Shown: positions 11,399 to 26,600 of the stretch, in pieces
Position numbering within the stretch: position 1 is the stretch's first letter
How the letters are laid out: each line of letters opens with the position of its first letter
Source: Chrysemys picta bellii
Taxonomy: Eukaryota > Chordata > Testudines > Emydidae
Direction: 5' to 3'
DNA: 64,000 nucleotides
Assembly: GCF_011386835.1 (NCBI RefSeq)
Contig: NC_088792.1
Span: 222,669,894-222,733,893, forward strand
Translations under genes and position numbers: made by a program
Notes under the pieces: generated by a model
The model's database searches: none
Told to the model about the DNA's origin: nothing
What the model saw: the letters and a program-made list of their open reading frames with translations, nothing else

Positions 11399-14300
11399 AG
11401 GTTTAGAATGCTAACCTTAATTCCTATGTTTATGATGCTTGTTCTTCAGATTAGAAATAAAAACCATTGGCAGAATATTGTGCACTTCAGTTTTGCATAA
11501 TTGTGTGCCTAGGAATATAAATACAGTATGTATACAGATTAATTCTTTACATACATATTTCAGTTCACTGAGAGATGACAGAAAAATTACTTCAAAGAAA
11601 AAGAAAAACAATCAACCTATGTCATTTAGTTTCACAGATGGAATACATGTCAAACCTTATCAAAACCAAACTATTAAGAAAAAAATCTGGTTACATGGAT
11701 TCTGCAATCTCCTCTTCCTAGAAGCGGATTCTTGTCCAACTGTAGCATTTGTTGGAACCAATCTGGATTCTAAAAATATTTTCGCTTGATCGGTCACTAA
11801 AATATTTATGTTCTCCTAGGCTCTCAGAAATTTGACTGGACATAGTTATGCCGTTTTTGCCCTAATATGTGTAAATAAAAATTTCAACATAATTTTTGCT
11901 GACTACTTTGTGTTTGCCAAGATGAATCAAGGTGGGGGCAGGAGGGAAGTAAACCTTGTTTGTATGAAGCAATATTGTTCTGTCATTTGCAATGAAATAT
12001 TCAATAAGTCAAGTATGGAAAAATAGTCATCAAATATCATATCTCCAGAGGAAGCTAAAGCTTGATACACTGTATTAGTAATGGACGTATGATAAGGATT
12101 CCAATGAATTCCCCTTAGGATGTGAAGGTAAGGAACAACATCACTGAGAACCCCATGCATATTTTCAATGAAAGTTTTAAAAATGAAATTTAAGCATTTT
12201 CCAGAGTTGCAGGAATAGCAGCTTGAGCGGTATAGGACTAGTAAAGGAGAACCAGAATATGAAATTGAGCAGCTGAATAAAAAGTTAGAGCAAAACATCA
12301 ACTGTGATCAATAAGTCAATACAGGTTAATAAAAATGTCAAGCTATATTTGACGCCTTAAATGATAGGAGAATAACTGTTGTGCAAACTATTAATTTTCC
12401 TGCCAGTTAGTTGAAGGGCCATGAGTTTGGGAACCTGCAGCATTTTAGCAAGAAAAAAGGATCAGACACAATAGTGAATCTAGGATTTTGTATCGAGACA
12501 GGTTGTAAAACTTTTCCAAGCCCTGCAGCTACCATATTTCTTTTCCATTTATCAATTGCTAAGCTAGACAAGTATAATCAATTTAATATAGGTTAGGCTA
12601 CCCCAAAAGTTACTTCAATATATGAAAAATCTAAACAGTTGCTCTGTGCACCATCCCTTGAGCCACATATTAATCTTTTCCGATCATTTAACATCTCTAC
12701 CTGGAAGAGGAAACCATTCAAAAGATGCTACCCTAGATGTTCTTTCCATGGAGTTATCCCAATATTCTCAAATATGCTTTTGAAAATCTCCATACTGCAC
12801 TATCTTCCGATTGTCACTATTCTCAATATGGACCACTGCAATTAGATCATCCCCTACTCCAGCCAGTAAACAGACTACCACAAAACAAACAAAAACATAG
12901 CTGCTCTGCCAATACATTAAGTAAACAACCAGCCAGATGATTTCCCAGGTCTCGCTAGAACAAAGCTTTCCTTCTTTATCTCCGTTCAAAGAATCTCATC
13001 ACCACTATCTGTTGGCTAAGCCATTTTTTTTCTTTCAGTTTCAAAAGGGTAGATTTTACCCGACTCCTTTCTGATCCAAACCGATAACACATTCTGTCTT
13101 TCATTCCTTTCCTCCATAGTCTGATCCAAAACCACATGCTGACTGGGTGGCTAATAGCTCTGCCAACCTCAGTCATCACAATTTTTGATTCACCAGAGCC
13201 CAGCTACCAGGGCTTGTTTTGTGGGTAAATTTACCTAACACTTCCTGTGCTATAGCACCCACCATATCAATCTCTGTCATTAGTGCTGCAGTTTGTGCCA
13301 ATGTAGGCAGCAAATAATATTACACTGAGCAGACCAATGGTCAAAACTGCCCAAATAAATCCATGCAATAGTTGTATTGCATTATTCCCCCTCCGTGTTA
13401 TAATTTAACTAATCCCACCCCCACCCCCCCGACCATCTCCCCTACACTTGTAATCACTAATTCAAACACTCCTTTGGGCTCCTTCTGTAGAGTGATAAGG
13501 AAAATCTAGACTCCATGTGCTGGCTATGTTATTTATTGGATAGATGTAACTACAGGTCAACAGATGGAAGTTTGCATGGGTCCCAATCCTCCCATTTAAG
13601 TCAACTGCAAGACTGTCATTAATTTCCATAAGCCATTTTACAGCCCTCAGTTTGCAACTACTTTAATTCTTGTCTAGCCCAGCTTTCAGCAGGCGGACAG
13701 AATGAATGTAGTGAATGAATATTTTCAGCGCAGTAATATCCATGGTTGTGGCTCTTTATATTAACGTCAGTTTAACGCTACCCCCAAATTTTCAACATGC
13801 CACACAGTTCTAAACAGACAACACATAACTGCTCTGTAGAAACTGCCAAGAGGCAAGCTAGAGGTTTTGCAAGCTGGGTGGAGGTCAGGTACGAGTGTCC
13901 CACCATGTAGTCTTTCTGATTCCCAACTGAACTGATGTACCATCACATTTCTCATAGAGAACGTTGGCCTATCAGTCCTGAACCGCAATAGGCCTGGTCC
14001 TTCCAAGTCAGTGACAGTCACCATTTGTTCAGCCAGGCATGCAAATTACACTTTTGTAATTTTCATGAGCTGTTAAGAAAGATCAACACTGCTAGACTCC
14101 AACATTGCTAAAATCTTGGCAGTAGTGACATTTCACACATTGTAACAGGGACACATTCAAATTAAAAAAAGCTTTACTTCTCATTCCGCTAGATAAACCT
14201 CTTCCTTTTTTGAATTTGGAACTTAAACACTCAAATAAAAGAGCTCACTACCTACAAGTCAGCAAAGTATTTGATTCTGAGACTTACGTTGGTTGTGTTC

Positions 14301-14459
14301 ATTCCATAATTAAAGGTAGATTTTTAAGGTGCACTGATCACTATGAAAAGCCACACAAAATACAAATGTTCAAAATAATATGGTTCAGCCTCACTTGAGC
14401 TAGTGCTTTTCTGGGTTAGGTCCCAACTTAATTGTTTGAATTAAGGTAGCACTTTGAGT
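11399..14459. other. intergenic sequence, no gene seen
   Basis: AT-rich, unique-looking. Short frames only; a C-rich tract at about 13417-13430. No conserved exon recognised. Confidence 0.5.
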
Positions 14460-14600
14460 GTCCAGTCATGAATCAGGGCCTCTTTGTGCTAGGTAGCAAA
14501 CAAAGACATTCCTACCCCTGAAGATCTTATAATCCAAGTAGACTTCAATGAGCTAGATGGACCTTCGGTCTAACCCAGTATGGCCGTTCTTATGCACTTT
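14460..14600 (+). repeat. old repeat piece joined to a CR1 3' terminus
   Basis: 14463-14540 resembles the old amniote repeat seen at 1264. 14547-14597 (tgagctagatggaccttcgg, cccagtatggccgttcttat) is the plus-oriented 3' end of the CR1 subfamily represented at 5815-8010. Confidence 0.65.
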
Positions 14601-16974
14601 GTTGGATCAGAGCTTCAGTTGCTAACATTGCACAGTTTTCTTCCTAGGTTCAAATGTGTCTGTTTTCAGTGTCTTCACTTCCCTCTCTACTCACTTTAGT
14701 TCTAGTTTAAACTCTCTTCACACATTCATTGTGAATTCAAAATCTGCTCAGAGGTGTTTCCATTTAATTTTCAGAGACTGGTTATTTAAGAAGTTGTATT
14801 ATAAAAGCAGAAGTTATCCTCAAATGATGGAACTATGCTGTGTGCTGATAAAGATTTTAAAAATTCATTATAGGGTAATTAAACAGCATTTATCTTGACA
14901 CAAATTTGATGAAAAACAAAATTGTGTTAAACTACAAAATTTTGCCAACAGGAAATTTATGGTATTAATATGGATTGAGGCAATTATAATTCCTTCCATC
15001 AAACCATGTTTCAGAAGCCAGTTAGACTCCACCAATGTCAGTTTTCAGTAATCTTTAAACCCTTACTTATCAGTATGCAAGAAGGAAGCTGCTAGCATAC
15101 GCTTTCACTCATAAATTTCAACTTTGCCCACATCCCTGTGTCACACTGTACTGAAGTGTTCAATCTGCTTGACATTTCATCTGTCTGTTTTCTATTTACT
15201 TGATGTAATGAGAATGCAATGCGACTACCTTAGATGAGCTTCAAATACAGCTGGGTATATACTGAAAAAGCAGTAACTCAGGATCATCGTATTCAAGACC
15301 TTTTATTCGTTACAGTAATCAGATAGTTGCTTGAGTTGTCTTGCCAACAAAAGCTATGTATTTGCAAGATTACTGGCACCAGAAGGTGCAAATTGATGCA
15401 GACATCTGAACACCACCTGTGACTTGAAGCTCTTCTCCTGTTTCTGAAAGTTCCACTCAACAAATGGGGGAAACAAAATCAATACCATGCAACTTCAGAG
15501 AACAGAGCAGACTGAATTAAGAATAGCAGGTCCACAAGAAACAGAGGCTTGAGCACTTGAGACTAGAATTTGTTGGCATAACACATTTGAACAAAAATAA
15601 ATTCATAAAAAGTGAAGACTGCTCCAAATGCAGAAGGGGGCTAAATTCAAACAAGTTCTGTGCTGCCAACAGTTTTGTCAGTTCTCGTTTAAACTAGACG
15701 GCAGTTGTTCCTGCTATAGACAGTCACTCCCTCCCTCACGCCTTGACTTTCACAACTAAGTCCCAATTCTGCCTCATTCCTAACCCATCTCCAGCATATT
15801 CATTAGACAGGGAAGTATGAGGAGTCAGTCACTAACCATCTGTTTATCCCCTCAAGGTTCCATCTACAGTTCCCTCCTCTTTGGAGTGAACCTGCCAAAT
15901 AGTTTCTCCCCCTACTGTGCACAGCTGTGATCACAGGACCTACCTATAGATTTTGTGGTACATCTTAGGAGGATTTTTGGCATCCCACCAGATCTTCAGA
16001 CCAGCCTCTACTGCTTCAGGAGAAGTACAGCCCACAATGAGTCCATCTGGCTGACTCCCGTGCCTGCACTAACTCTGCACAAGCCCAAGCATCTGCCCAC
16101 GTGGAGCCCATTCATGTGTTGGGGCTTTAGTCTACATGGTAAGTGTAGCAATGCAAGATATTTACAGTGGACTCAAGCTTGGGATTAACATTTCAGACTT
16201 TTTAGAGGCTTTGAGAAAATTTACAATGATTTCATCTCTCCAAGAGGGAATTTTAGCACCAAATTAAAAGCCAGATTGAGGAGAGAAAGTTTCTCCATAT
16301 CCATTTCCACTGATGGTAAATTATTCTGGGTTAGAATAGCATCTGCAGGATCTTTCAAAGTATGAGCTGATCATTGGCTGGGGCTAGGGATAATTCTACC
16401 ACTATATCTCCCATGTTTTAGTATTACATGGTGGGGGGGGGGGGGGAGAAGGGGGACGGCACAGCAGGGGAAGAAAACAAGTTGCACCTAGCTCATTAGC
16501 ATATAAATACTGGCATCTCTTAGGAATCTTGATTCCAAGCCCCTTGTGTAGGGACTATGAATATTATTGTGTGTCAATCTTGACATTCATTGCTATCCAT
16601 ATTGTGCTTAAATTTTGAGTACTACTAATAATTATTAACATTTTAAAATGGAAATAAGGTTTTTATAGCCAAGTAATTTAGTTAAACTTTGCAAGCCAAA
16701 TGCAGTAGGTTATAGAATGGCATCAGAACTCTATTAGTGACAGTCAACACTCATGACTGTAATACCAGAGATCAGATATTTTAGTTTTCAGTGACCAGGA
16801 AAAAAAGACACTGCAATGAAATTCACTCCATGGCACTTATTGTACTTAGGTCAAAATTACTTGAATGCTTTAACACAAAGCCTACGATATGCTCTTAATG
16901 CCTGGTCCTCCTATAATCAGTTAATATTGTAGTGACAGGAGGCACTTAGTGCTTTATGTCTTGCCAGACCAGCC

Positions 16975-17005
<31 letters not shown>

Positions 17006-17039
17006 CTAGTTTCTGAATGTTTCATCTTAGGAAAGCAAA
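14601..17039. other. intergenic sequence with homopolymer tracts
   Basis: No gene recognised. A G tract at about 16433-16446 and a T tract of about 23 at 16977-16999, the latter just beyond the probable end of the ATP6V1H 3' UTR. Confidence 0.5.
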
Positions 17040-17597
17040 GCCCTTTATTGAAAAAACAAAATCATGTTTACTTTTTATTTACAAACATGGTAATATTTTT
17101 TTAAATAAGACTTTATTGAAACTGATCAGCAATGTTTTCCAGATTACTGAATTTCATACAGCACAATGCCTTAGAAGACAATTTTATGAATTACTCTGTA
17201 CATAGAAACAGGAATTTATTCTTGTTTTCAGAAACGGACAATAACACTGAAAGAAAATATCAAGGGAGTCAAGATAGTGTCCTGGAATGAATATCCTTTA
17301 ATAAGGTTCTTGTTATGAGACAACAATAAATACATAAAACAAAGGCAGTATATATCAGCCATGTTTCTTCAGATACGTTGGTAATATAGCAGGATGTCAA
17401 CTGGGAGATTCATCAGAAGTAGTTGAACAAACACTAACTTTTACTAGGTGACAGCACCAGAGGAAAACAGGAAAGAAATTGACACATTAGCAGGAGGCAA
17501 ATATTGCAACCAAGAATGTTTGCTTATTATCAGTTTAAGATATATATACTCCAGCTAGACCCAGGAAGGAAGAATTGCAACATACAGTTTGAAATGT
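17040..17597 (-). other. ATP6V1H: probable 3' UTR of ATP6V1H
   Basis: AT-rich sequence directly downstream of the stop. On the minus strand AATAAA hexamers occur at 17215-17220, 17112-17117, 17074-17079 and 17044-17049, so one or more polyadenylation sites are likely here. The downstream limit is a guess; the T tract at 16977-16999 lies just past it. Confidence 0.5.
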
Positions 17598-17658
17598 TTA
17601 GCTTCGTGCCGTGACTGTTGGAGGCTGTTCCGACTGTAACTGCTTCCCAAGATATTCC
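17598..17658 (-). CDS. ATP6V1H: ATP6V1H terminal coding exon with stop
   Basis: After a TTTCAG acceptor this 61-nt exon completes the Trp codon, reads [19 protein letters not shown] and stops with TAA at 17598-17600. The tail after SEQP differs in a few residues from the mammalian form, as expected for the poorly conserved C-terminus. It is separated from the preceding exon by about 17.9 kb, the largest complete intron in the window. Confidence 0.95.
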
Positions 17659-20600
17659 CTGAAAGACACAAATTAAGAAAGGTTGTGAAAGATTCCCCTG
17701 CAGAATGTCACAAGCAGAGTAAAGAGGGAAACAATGCTCTTATATTTAAACCTTTTCATAGAAGAACAGTAACTAGTGATGTTGGGTGTCCAACTTGAGA
17801 TACCTTGAACGGCCAGAGCTTCATTTTCAGAGGGTGGTTGCTCAGCAATTCTTGAAGCTCAGGAGAGAGGTTTCAATTTGAGCATCTCCCCCCACCACAC
17901 CTCAAAAAAGTAATCCAAAATCACTAGTCACTTTTGAAAATCTTGACCAGTGTTCTAGCTCATCCATAACTACTGTAACTTTGCTGACTGACGACAGTCA
18001 CACGTGCTGCTGGTAAAATATTTAAAGGATTATTCATCCTACAGTGTACATGTATCACTCCTGATAATGTTAGCATGCATACAGACAGTACAGACTTCTC
18101 AGTTAGCAAAACCTCATACAAATTACAGGTGGAAAAGACCTATAAGATCCAATCAGGTTCATTCCCTCTCTCTCTTGTATTAAGAATGCTTTCTACGGCA
18201 AAGTACATTTATTTTAAAGACAAAAAAGCAGAGAGAAAACATATGAAAACCAATAAAAGTTCCTATAAGCATGCTAGAACCTTGCCAGAGGAGGTCACCT
18301 AGCAGTATTATGGGGCCCTAGTAAGCCAAAATCTTTCCAACCCTTCCACAAGAGTTGGGACACCCTTTAGATGTTACTGATCATTTGCTGAATCAAAATG
18401 AAGGCCCTGTGTCAGTTCAAGCTCAGGTTCTTATACCAAAAGCCTCTTCTCTGTTGAAGTCTCTGGAAAACCCAGTTTGGGACCAGTATATACAAACATC
18501 CTAAAGGATGATGCATCTCTGGAGTTGTTTACAGTCCCCCAGGGTAATCACCCCCCACCCACCCTCACTCACACTGTTTTTAGTTCCTGGAGGAGCTGTG
18601 GTAACCCTCCACCATGGAAAACACAATCATACATAAACCATTCATAAATTTTAGACAATGATCTCCAAAGATACTGCATGGGATTACAATATCTGTCACA
18701 CTATTTATGACCATATACAATAATACCAAGTAAATCATGTCAGAGGACTATAGTGATGGAAATATTTTCTCACACAGGAAAAATACAAATAGGTGGCAAG
18801 TCAAAGTGTTTAGTGATATCACCTTCAAAAAAGACCCTGCAATGTTTCCTTTCACTATTTAAAAGGGGGGTGGGGAGGATGAATTTCTGCAAGCCAGCGC
18901 TCTGATATCATGGAATGCATCTGCATGAAGTGCTTCATTCAGTAACAGAAAATGTAAGGCAGCAAGTTGTACTAGCAAGCACACATGGTAGATTGAACTC
19001 CTGAGAGGCCTACAACCTTCCAAATATCTGCTTTAACATAGTTTTCTTACAATGTTGCAATTTCACTGCCTAGCCCATATTGGACTTGTAAAGCTAAGCA
19101 CTTTATATGGTTAGTAGTCTAACTAGCTCTATAACATCACTGGTGATAACCCTAGAAGTTGACATGAGATTTACAGTACAAAGGCCCAGCTAGGGTCAAA
19201 GTGTTACAATTTTAGTTCTTTTGAGATTGGGAGACTGATTTAACTGCGGCAAAATCCATCTACCTTTGAGCATAGCGTAACCACCAGTCCTCACATTAAA
19301 TACTTTAACAGATGTGTTCGAGCAGACCTGAAGAACAGCTCTGTGTAAGCTCGACGCTTGTGTGCCTCCCCAACAGAAGTTGGTCCAATAAAAGATATTA
19401 CTTCACCCCCTTGTCTCTCTCCTGATTTGAACATCTAATTTTCACATCTGATTTTAATTCAGCTACAAGTAATTAGTTAATTATGCACTAGCAATTTTTT
19501 TTTCTTTCAGGCTAAGTCTTATTTCTAGAATTAAAATGTATAAGTTTCTGGGAGATATCCAAAAGCTGACACTTCCTCCAAGAAATTCAGAAAATTAAAT
19601 ATAGATTTCTAACTATCGCATCTTCTATATGTTCTAATATGTTCCTCCTTTCAGTATTGTCCTTTTCATTTAAAGTTTTCACTTGGAGGTGTGGAGGCAT
19701 CAAGCTGAATCCAGAGTTCAGGCAGATTCTTTGTTGTGGTAATGGCAGTAAATGTTTTATGACCATTTGCAGAAGAATTCATGGCCCTGATCCAATGCTC
19801 ACTAATTCAATGGGAGTATTTCCACTGAATTCCTTGGGTGCTGTATCAGGAACTATTTACAAACTGACAGTCTGAATTGAAAATTTGAGCTACTGGCCTT
19901 TTGCTTGTGAAGTTGCATTGTGTCAGCAGCAAATAACCCAAGACAGACAACAGCCTGGTAACTTGAAAAATTGGATTGAAAAGTTGGATTCCAGAGGCTG
20001 AGAGGAAGAGATGGTAGTGAGTTTAATAGGGTAGGCTTAGATGTTTAACCCTAAAAATCCAAACCCTTATATTCTCATGCCCACTTCAGTCAGTTTTGTC
20101 TCTCCATAAGGAATCAAAGATAATTTCAGTCCTGATGCTGTTTAAGCTTTTGATTGGCTGTGTTTTTCCCCCCGTATATACTGTGTGTCTAAATGTCAAT
20201 GTGTTGACTTTAAAGATTATCAATGTAGAGCTTTTTCAAATAATATCCAAAAGACACTCAAGTATGAACATTTTTGACACAGACATAATGGGTAATTCAT
20301 ACCATTTCAGTAGATTGGGGTTTTGTTACAGTGAAAGGCAGAGCTGTTTCCTTTGACAGAGAGTACTATGAAATGAAGATATATTGATGTTTTTGTACTT
20401 GACTGTGTGTCTAATGAGCAAATCCAATCCAAAGTTTGATCTTGCTAGAGAAATCAGAGTATGAATTTGAAAAGTTGGTTCAAACGCAACTCTTCATGTT
20501 CTGAACAAATAAAGTCTGATCCCAGGAATACACAACACAACTAACTACAAAAGATAAGTAATCACTAGGCGACCTTTAAAAAGGTAAGAAATCAGAAAAG

Positions 20601-23600
20601 ATTAACAGGAAGCACATTTTGAAGGTTATTACTGGATATACATCAGTTTGTTTGACTCATCCTACTAATCTGAAAACTTGTTGCTAGTTACAATGCGAAA
20701 TTAATTTTATTAAATGTACTCAAAAATATAACATATATAGCTGTGGTTGTATCAGCAGTTTAACTACATCGAATGATCTCTAGACAGCCGATAAGGTCTG
20801 CGTTGCCGAAGAACAATTCTATGGCCGTAAATGAATCTCCAGAATGTTCTGAACAACAGTCATCAACTTCAGCAAAGTCAAGTTAGAAAAACAGTTCAGT
20901 AAAGTAGGAAAGAAAAAACAAGCTCAGATCAATTACAGCTACTCTAGATGTCTCAGATGCTTTTCTTGGCCATGGGAACATAATGTTTATGCTAAAATAT
21001 GTGCTTAGAAGCTATCCCATTGAATACACACCTTATTGCATACATTGCGATTTACAAAGTCAGGCAATATAACACCGTTGTTAAATGGGGATAATCAGAA
21101 AAAGGAAGAGACATCTTTGCTTGAGCCCCAGGACTGAAAGGAAGAACGGTCCAGCAGTTAGGACACAAGACTGCCAGGTTCCATTCCATGCTCTGCCACA
21201 GGCCTCCTGTATGACCCTGGGCAAGTCACTCAGCATACATCTACACTGAGTATATCCACACTGCAATCAGGAGGTGTGATTGCAGCATGAGTAGACATAC
21301 TCAAGATAGCTTTGATCCAATAGCAATGAAGTTGCAGCAGTATAGGAGACAGCATGGGCTAGTCCTGCCCACCCAAGACCCTGGGTACATACTCGAGTTA
21401 CTGCCACCCATGCTGCCACAGCTTCACTGATATTGTTACTCAGGCTAGCATCTGCAATCACACCTCCTGACTGCAGTGTAAACTTATCCTTATTAGTCTG
21501 TGCCTCAATTCCCCAGGTCACCGCAGTTATTGGCAAGGAAAAATAAACTGAGGCACTCATATTACAATAAGGGGGGGGGCATTTGAGTACCTAAGATAGA
21601 TACGACTGACAAACAAAAGTGGCAGTGAATCTTTGCAAGAGAAACAAAACTGGAATGCACTTACAAAGCTGCAGATGAGCCTGGACTGAGTTATAAAAAA
21701 TAAACACCAAACAAGACTGAATTGTTAATCGTAACACCACTTATACCATTTTGCACCTTTGAAGTAAGTGACAATCAAGAAACAGGACATATCTCACCAT
21801 ATTTTATGTACATAAGAAGAAACATAGTAGTGGATGGCTGATTAAATGGGACGCATGCCAGAGCAAAAGGACAAAACTAGGTCAAAAGTTACTTGTTCAA
21901 ATGCACTTTAAGTATTAAATTAACATTTGTCTTTGGCTGAACCCAATATCATTAAGCAGGCAATCTACAGATTAATAGAATCAGAATATCAGGGTTGGAA
22001 GGGACCTCAGCAGGTCATCTAGTCCAACCCCCTGTTCAAAGCAGGACCAATCCCCATACAGATTTTTGCCCCAGATCCCTAAAGGGCCCCCCTCAAGGAT
22101 TGAACTCACAACCCTGGGTTTAGCAGGCCAATGCTCAAACCACTGCTGAGTGATTTAAAAAAAAAAAAATCCATTGGTGTTCTTTATCACTTTGTAACAT
22201 ACAAGCTGCATGCTGAACCCAATAATTTGCTTTTTATAACACTATAATACAAGCTATTAACTACATGGTGGGAAACCTCACTTTTCACTAATAATTTTCC
22301 ATCAAGGTCTAAGGTAGTCGTTTCTTCAACAGATACATTTTATGACACTTAAAATTAGATTTTCCACAAAAACCTCCACAAATTAGGTTTTGATCTAACC
22401 ACATGCCTGTTTAGTAAGAACAAAGCAATATCAGCACAAGTCATTTTTCACTTGTTTCTATAATGTATTGTGACTGCTGAAGTTTATAAATACATTAAGG
22501 ATAAAGTCTCAGAGTTAGTATTCATCTAAACTGATTCATGTCTTCCCAGTAATTTAAAAATTCAAATTTAAACTTCATTAAAATCAGGCAACTTAGTTTA
22601 CATTTGTGCTTTACAGATCAAGCAGCCTTTATTTATCATGCTGAATAGAACGGAAAATACTTTCAACATTTAAAAGCTTTAAGTTTATACAGATGGCAGA
22701 ATAATTCAGGAAGGTTGAAATAAATTAGGTCTGACTAATGATTTTAATCAGACCTCTTAACATCAAGGAAAGCTTTAATTTAAAGTGTCACTTATCAGAA
22801 GTGAAATTTCATCAGAAAAACGCTACTTTGCTGTCAGCCAGCAAATTACTTTTTTCAATTACTGTGGAACTTTAAAATGAGACATTAATTTGAAAAATAA
22901 AAATGTAAAACTAAACATGATATGGAGAACACACTGCAAATGAGGAATGCAAACTAGACCGCCAGAAACATAAAAATGTGTTGTACAAGAGGTCAAGCTT
23001 TCAAGAAAGAAAATATGATCATGCACTGTGAAATCCTGGGGAACACATGCAGAATACAAATTCCAGTCAGCCAAATATACAGAATGCAGCCTTGTAAAAT
23101 ACACATTTATGTCCAAACAACAAAGTGGAGATCTTAAGCATTAATTAGTGGGGAGCAAGTGTCCAGGTAATCAATTATTTATTTGCTTAATTTGTCACCT
23201 TCTATCTAGATGTATGCTCTTTAACAAATTTTATTAATTTTATCAAAGATAGCTATTGATCACCTTGAACTTTTCAATTAGAAAAACACTGTTAACTACA
23301 CATTTTATGTTTTCTATTACTGAGAAATAGGACAGCATTCAAGATGAAAATTGTGTGACACTGGCTAAATTAATATAGTTAAATTTTTCCTAATATGTAA
23401 GGTTGCATTATTATTCACTGAAGCCGCATTTACTAGCATTAAGGCTATAGTTTCTGGCAGCTGTAAGTGATTAAACTGTTCACTATCACAAACAGATAGA
23501 AGCCAGCATAAGGGATAATTTCTAGATGGCTGGCTGAAACATAAGATCCTGCAGTTCATATTAGAAAGAGCAAGCAAGATACAGAAATATCTTAGGTGGG

Positions 23601-26600
23601 TGGGACAAAATTCATAATGGGGGGTCAGTAAGAGTAGTGACTAAAATACTGTATAATGCCATTAACTCTACAAAACAGCAGTTTATTATGCAGCATACTG
23701 CAAATTCTAGGAACAGAGTTTCAGGTCTATCAATATCTCTTTGAATAGTTCGATATTTTAAAAGGTGGTAGATAAGAAATTTTTATCTGAAGAAAACTAA
23801 GGGAGCCATTTCCACTTTCTATAGAGGTGAGGGGGATTTTCCACCCTCCACTTATATCTTTGGGGCATATGAAGAAAAAAAGTAAGCAGAGCCAGGAGGC
23901 TAACTGAGCTTGCATGATTCACCCACCTTCAGAACTACAGATGAGTTTCCAGGAAAATTCAGAGTTAATGCTACATCAAGAAACACCAGGTGTTGTGTGC
24001 TCTGTGACTCCTTTCTTCAGAAGCAAAGACCACAGCTGGGAACACTGATGCTGGCTGCACAGATGGGAAGTGTTGGAAAGTTCCTTTACAGAGCAACCTG
24101 ACATCTGCGGGATTGGATGCTGTGATTCCTGAGAATCCCTGGTCTCTGCTGCTTTTTTGAAGCTTAGGCCATCAGCACTCCTGCTGACTGTGAGTGATGG
24201 CAGAGAATGTGCCAACTCCACAGTGACAATGAAGTTTCTCATCTGGGTGTGAGTTTCATCCCTTCTGCACACTTGAGCAGAAGGCAAGCATTTGAGCTGT
24301 ACTTTGGCTAAGACATTTAGAACAGAGTCTTCATTCCATTCAAGGAACAGTATGATGGTGATAGCTCAATAAGTTAGTTGATGGGAAGCTACTTTCACAG
24401 ATTCCAACACCAGAAGGGACCAGGGTGACCTCCGACACAACACAGGCCCAAAATAATTCCTAGAGCACATTTTAGAAAAACTCCCAATCTTTATTTAAAA
24501 ATTGCAAGTAATGGAGAATCCATCACGAACTTTGGTAAATTGTTCAAATGGTTAATTACCCTCTCAGTTAAAAATGTACACCGTATTTGCAGTCTGAATT
24601 TGTCTAGCTTCAACTTCCAGCCATTGGATCAGGTTATATCTTCCTCTGCTAGACTGAACAGCCCAAATCAAATATTTGTTCCATGTAGCTACTTATATAC
24701 TAATCAAGTCATCCCTTAACCGTCTCTTTTTCAAGCTAAATAGATTGAGCTCCTTGAGTCTAACACTATACGGCATGTTTTCTAAAACTTTACTTATTCT
24801 CATGGCTCTTCTCCGAACCCTCCCTAATTGATTAACATCTTCCTTGAATTATGAACACCAGAACTGGACACAATATTCCAGCACATAGTGAGTGTTCTAT
24901 TCCTACTCAAGAGATTCCCTTTTTATGCGTCCAAGGATTGCATTCGTCTTTTTAGCCACAGCATTGCACTAAGAGCTCATGTTCAGCTGATTATCCACCA
25001 CAAGCCCCAATTCTTTTGCACTCATAGAGCTCCCATCCCTTAAGTATGTCTTAGATTCTTTGTTCCCAGATGTTCACATTTAGCCATATTAAAACACATT
25101 GTTGACTTGTGCTCAGTTTACCAAGCAATCTGGATCGCTCTGAGTCAATAGGGCTTGGTCCACACTATGAGCTTAATTCGAATTTAGCAGCGTTAAATCG
25201 AATTAACCCTGCACCCATCCACATAACAAAGCCCTTTATTTCAATATAAAGGGCTCTTAATATCGATATCTGTACGCCTCCCCAAGGGGAGTAGCGCTGA
25301 AATTGGTATTGCCATTTCAAATTAGGGTTAGTGTGGCCACAATTCGAAGGTATTGGCCTCCAGGAGCTATCCCACAGTGCACCATTGTGACCTCTCCGGA
25401 CAGCAATCTGAACTCTGATGCATTGGCCAGGTAGACAGAAAAAGCCCCGCGAACTTTTGAATTTCATTTCCTGTTTGCCCAGCGTGGAAAGCACAGGTGA
25501 CCACACAGAACTCATCAACACATGTAACCATACAGTCCGAGAATTGAAAAAGAGCACCAGCATAGACCGTACGGGAGGTACTGGATCTGATCGCTATATG
25601 GCGAGAGGATTCAGTGCTAGCAGAACTACGTTCCAAAAGATGAAATGCCAAAACTTTTGGAAAAAAATCTCCAAGGGCATGATGGAGTGAGGCCACAACA
25701 GGGACTCATATCAGTGCCGCGTGAAAGTTAAGGAGCTCGGACAAGCCTATCAAAAAACCAAGAAGGCCAATGGTCGCTCCGGGTCAGAGCCGCAGACATG
25801 CCGCTTCTACGCTGAGCTGCATGCAATTCTAGGGGGGGGGCGGCCCCCACTACCCCACCTCTGACCGTGGATTCCGAGGAGGGGGTAATCTCTGCCACAC
25901 CTGAGGATTCTGCGGACGGGGAAGAGGAGGAGGAGGAGGACGACGAGCTTGCGGAGAGCACACAGCACTCCGCTCTCCCCAACAGCCAGGATCTTTTTCT
26001 CAGCCTGACTGAAGTACCCTCCCAAGGCAGTATCCAAGACCATGACCCCATGGAAGGGACCTCAGGTGAGTTTATCTTTTAAAATATAAAACATGGTTTA
26101 AAAGCAAGCATTTTTTAATGATTAATTTGCCCTGAGGACTTGGGATGCATTCGCAGCCAGTACAGCTACTGGAAAAGTCTGTTAACGTATCTGGGGATGG
26201 AGCAGAAATCCTCCATGGACATCTCCATGAAACTCTCCTGGAGGTACTCCAAAAGCCTTTGCAGAAGATTTCTGGGCAGTGCAGCCTTATTCCCTCCTCC
26301 ATGGTAGGACACTTGACCACGCCATGCTAGTAGCAAGTAATCTGGTATCATTGCATGACAAAGCCTGGCAGCATATGGTCCCGGTGTTTGCTGGCATTCA
26401 AGCAACATCTGTTCTTTATCTCGCTGTGTAATCCTCAGGAGAGTGATATCGCTCATGGTAACCTGATTGAAATACGGGAATTTAATTAAGAGGACAGAGG
26501 TGGCCATTCCTACTGGGCTGTTTGCCTGTGGCTGAAAAGAAATCCTTCCCTGCAGTTAGCCAAGCTTCAATTGGTGCTGAGCTTTTCGCGTTTGGCTAGC

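Noticed and set aside
1..17000. Possible OPRK1 or other neighbouring gene
   Set aside because: Synteny in mammals would place OPRK1 on this side, but no receptor-type exon is recognisable, and the expected distance is much larger than this window.
22090..22148. tRNA-like text (ggattgaactcacaaccctg)
   Set aside because: It resembles a tRNA T-arm only superficially; it is the extended 3' UTR of a CR1 subfamily, and no cloverleaf can be drawn.
25165..26507. Open frames antisense to the Harbinger Myb-like gene
   Set aside because: They mirror the coding strand of the Myb/SANT gene and carry no domain of their own.
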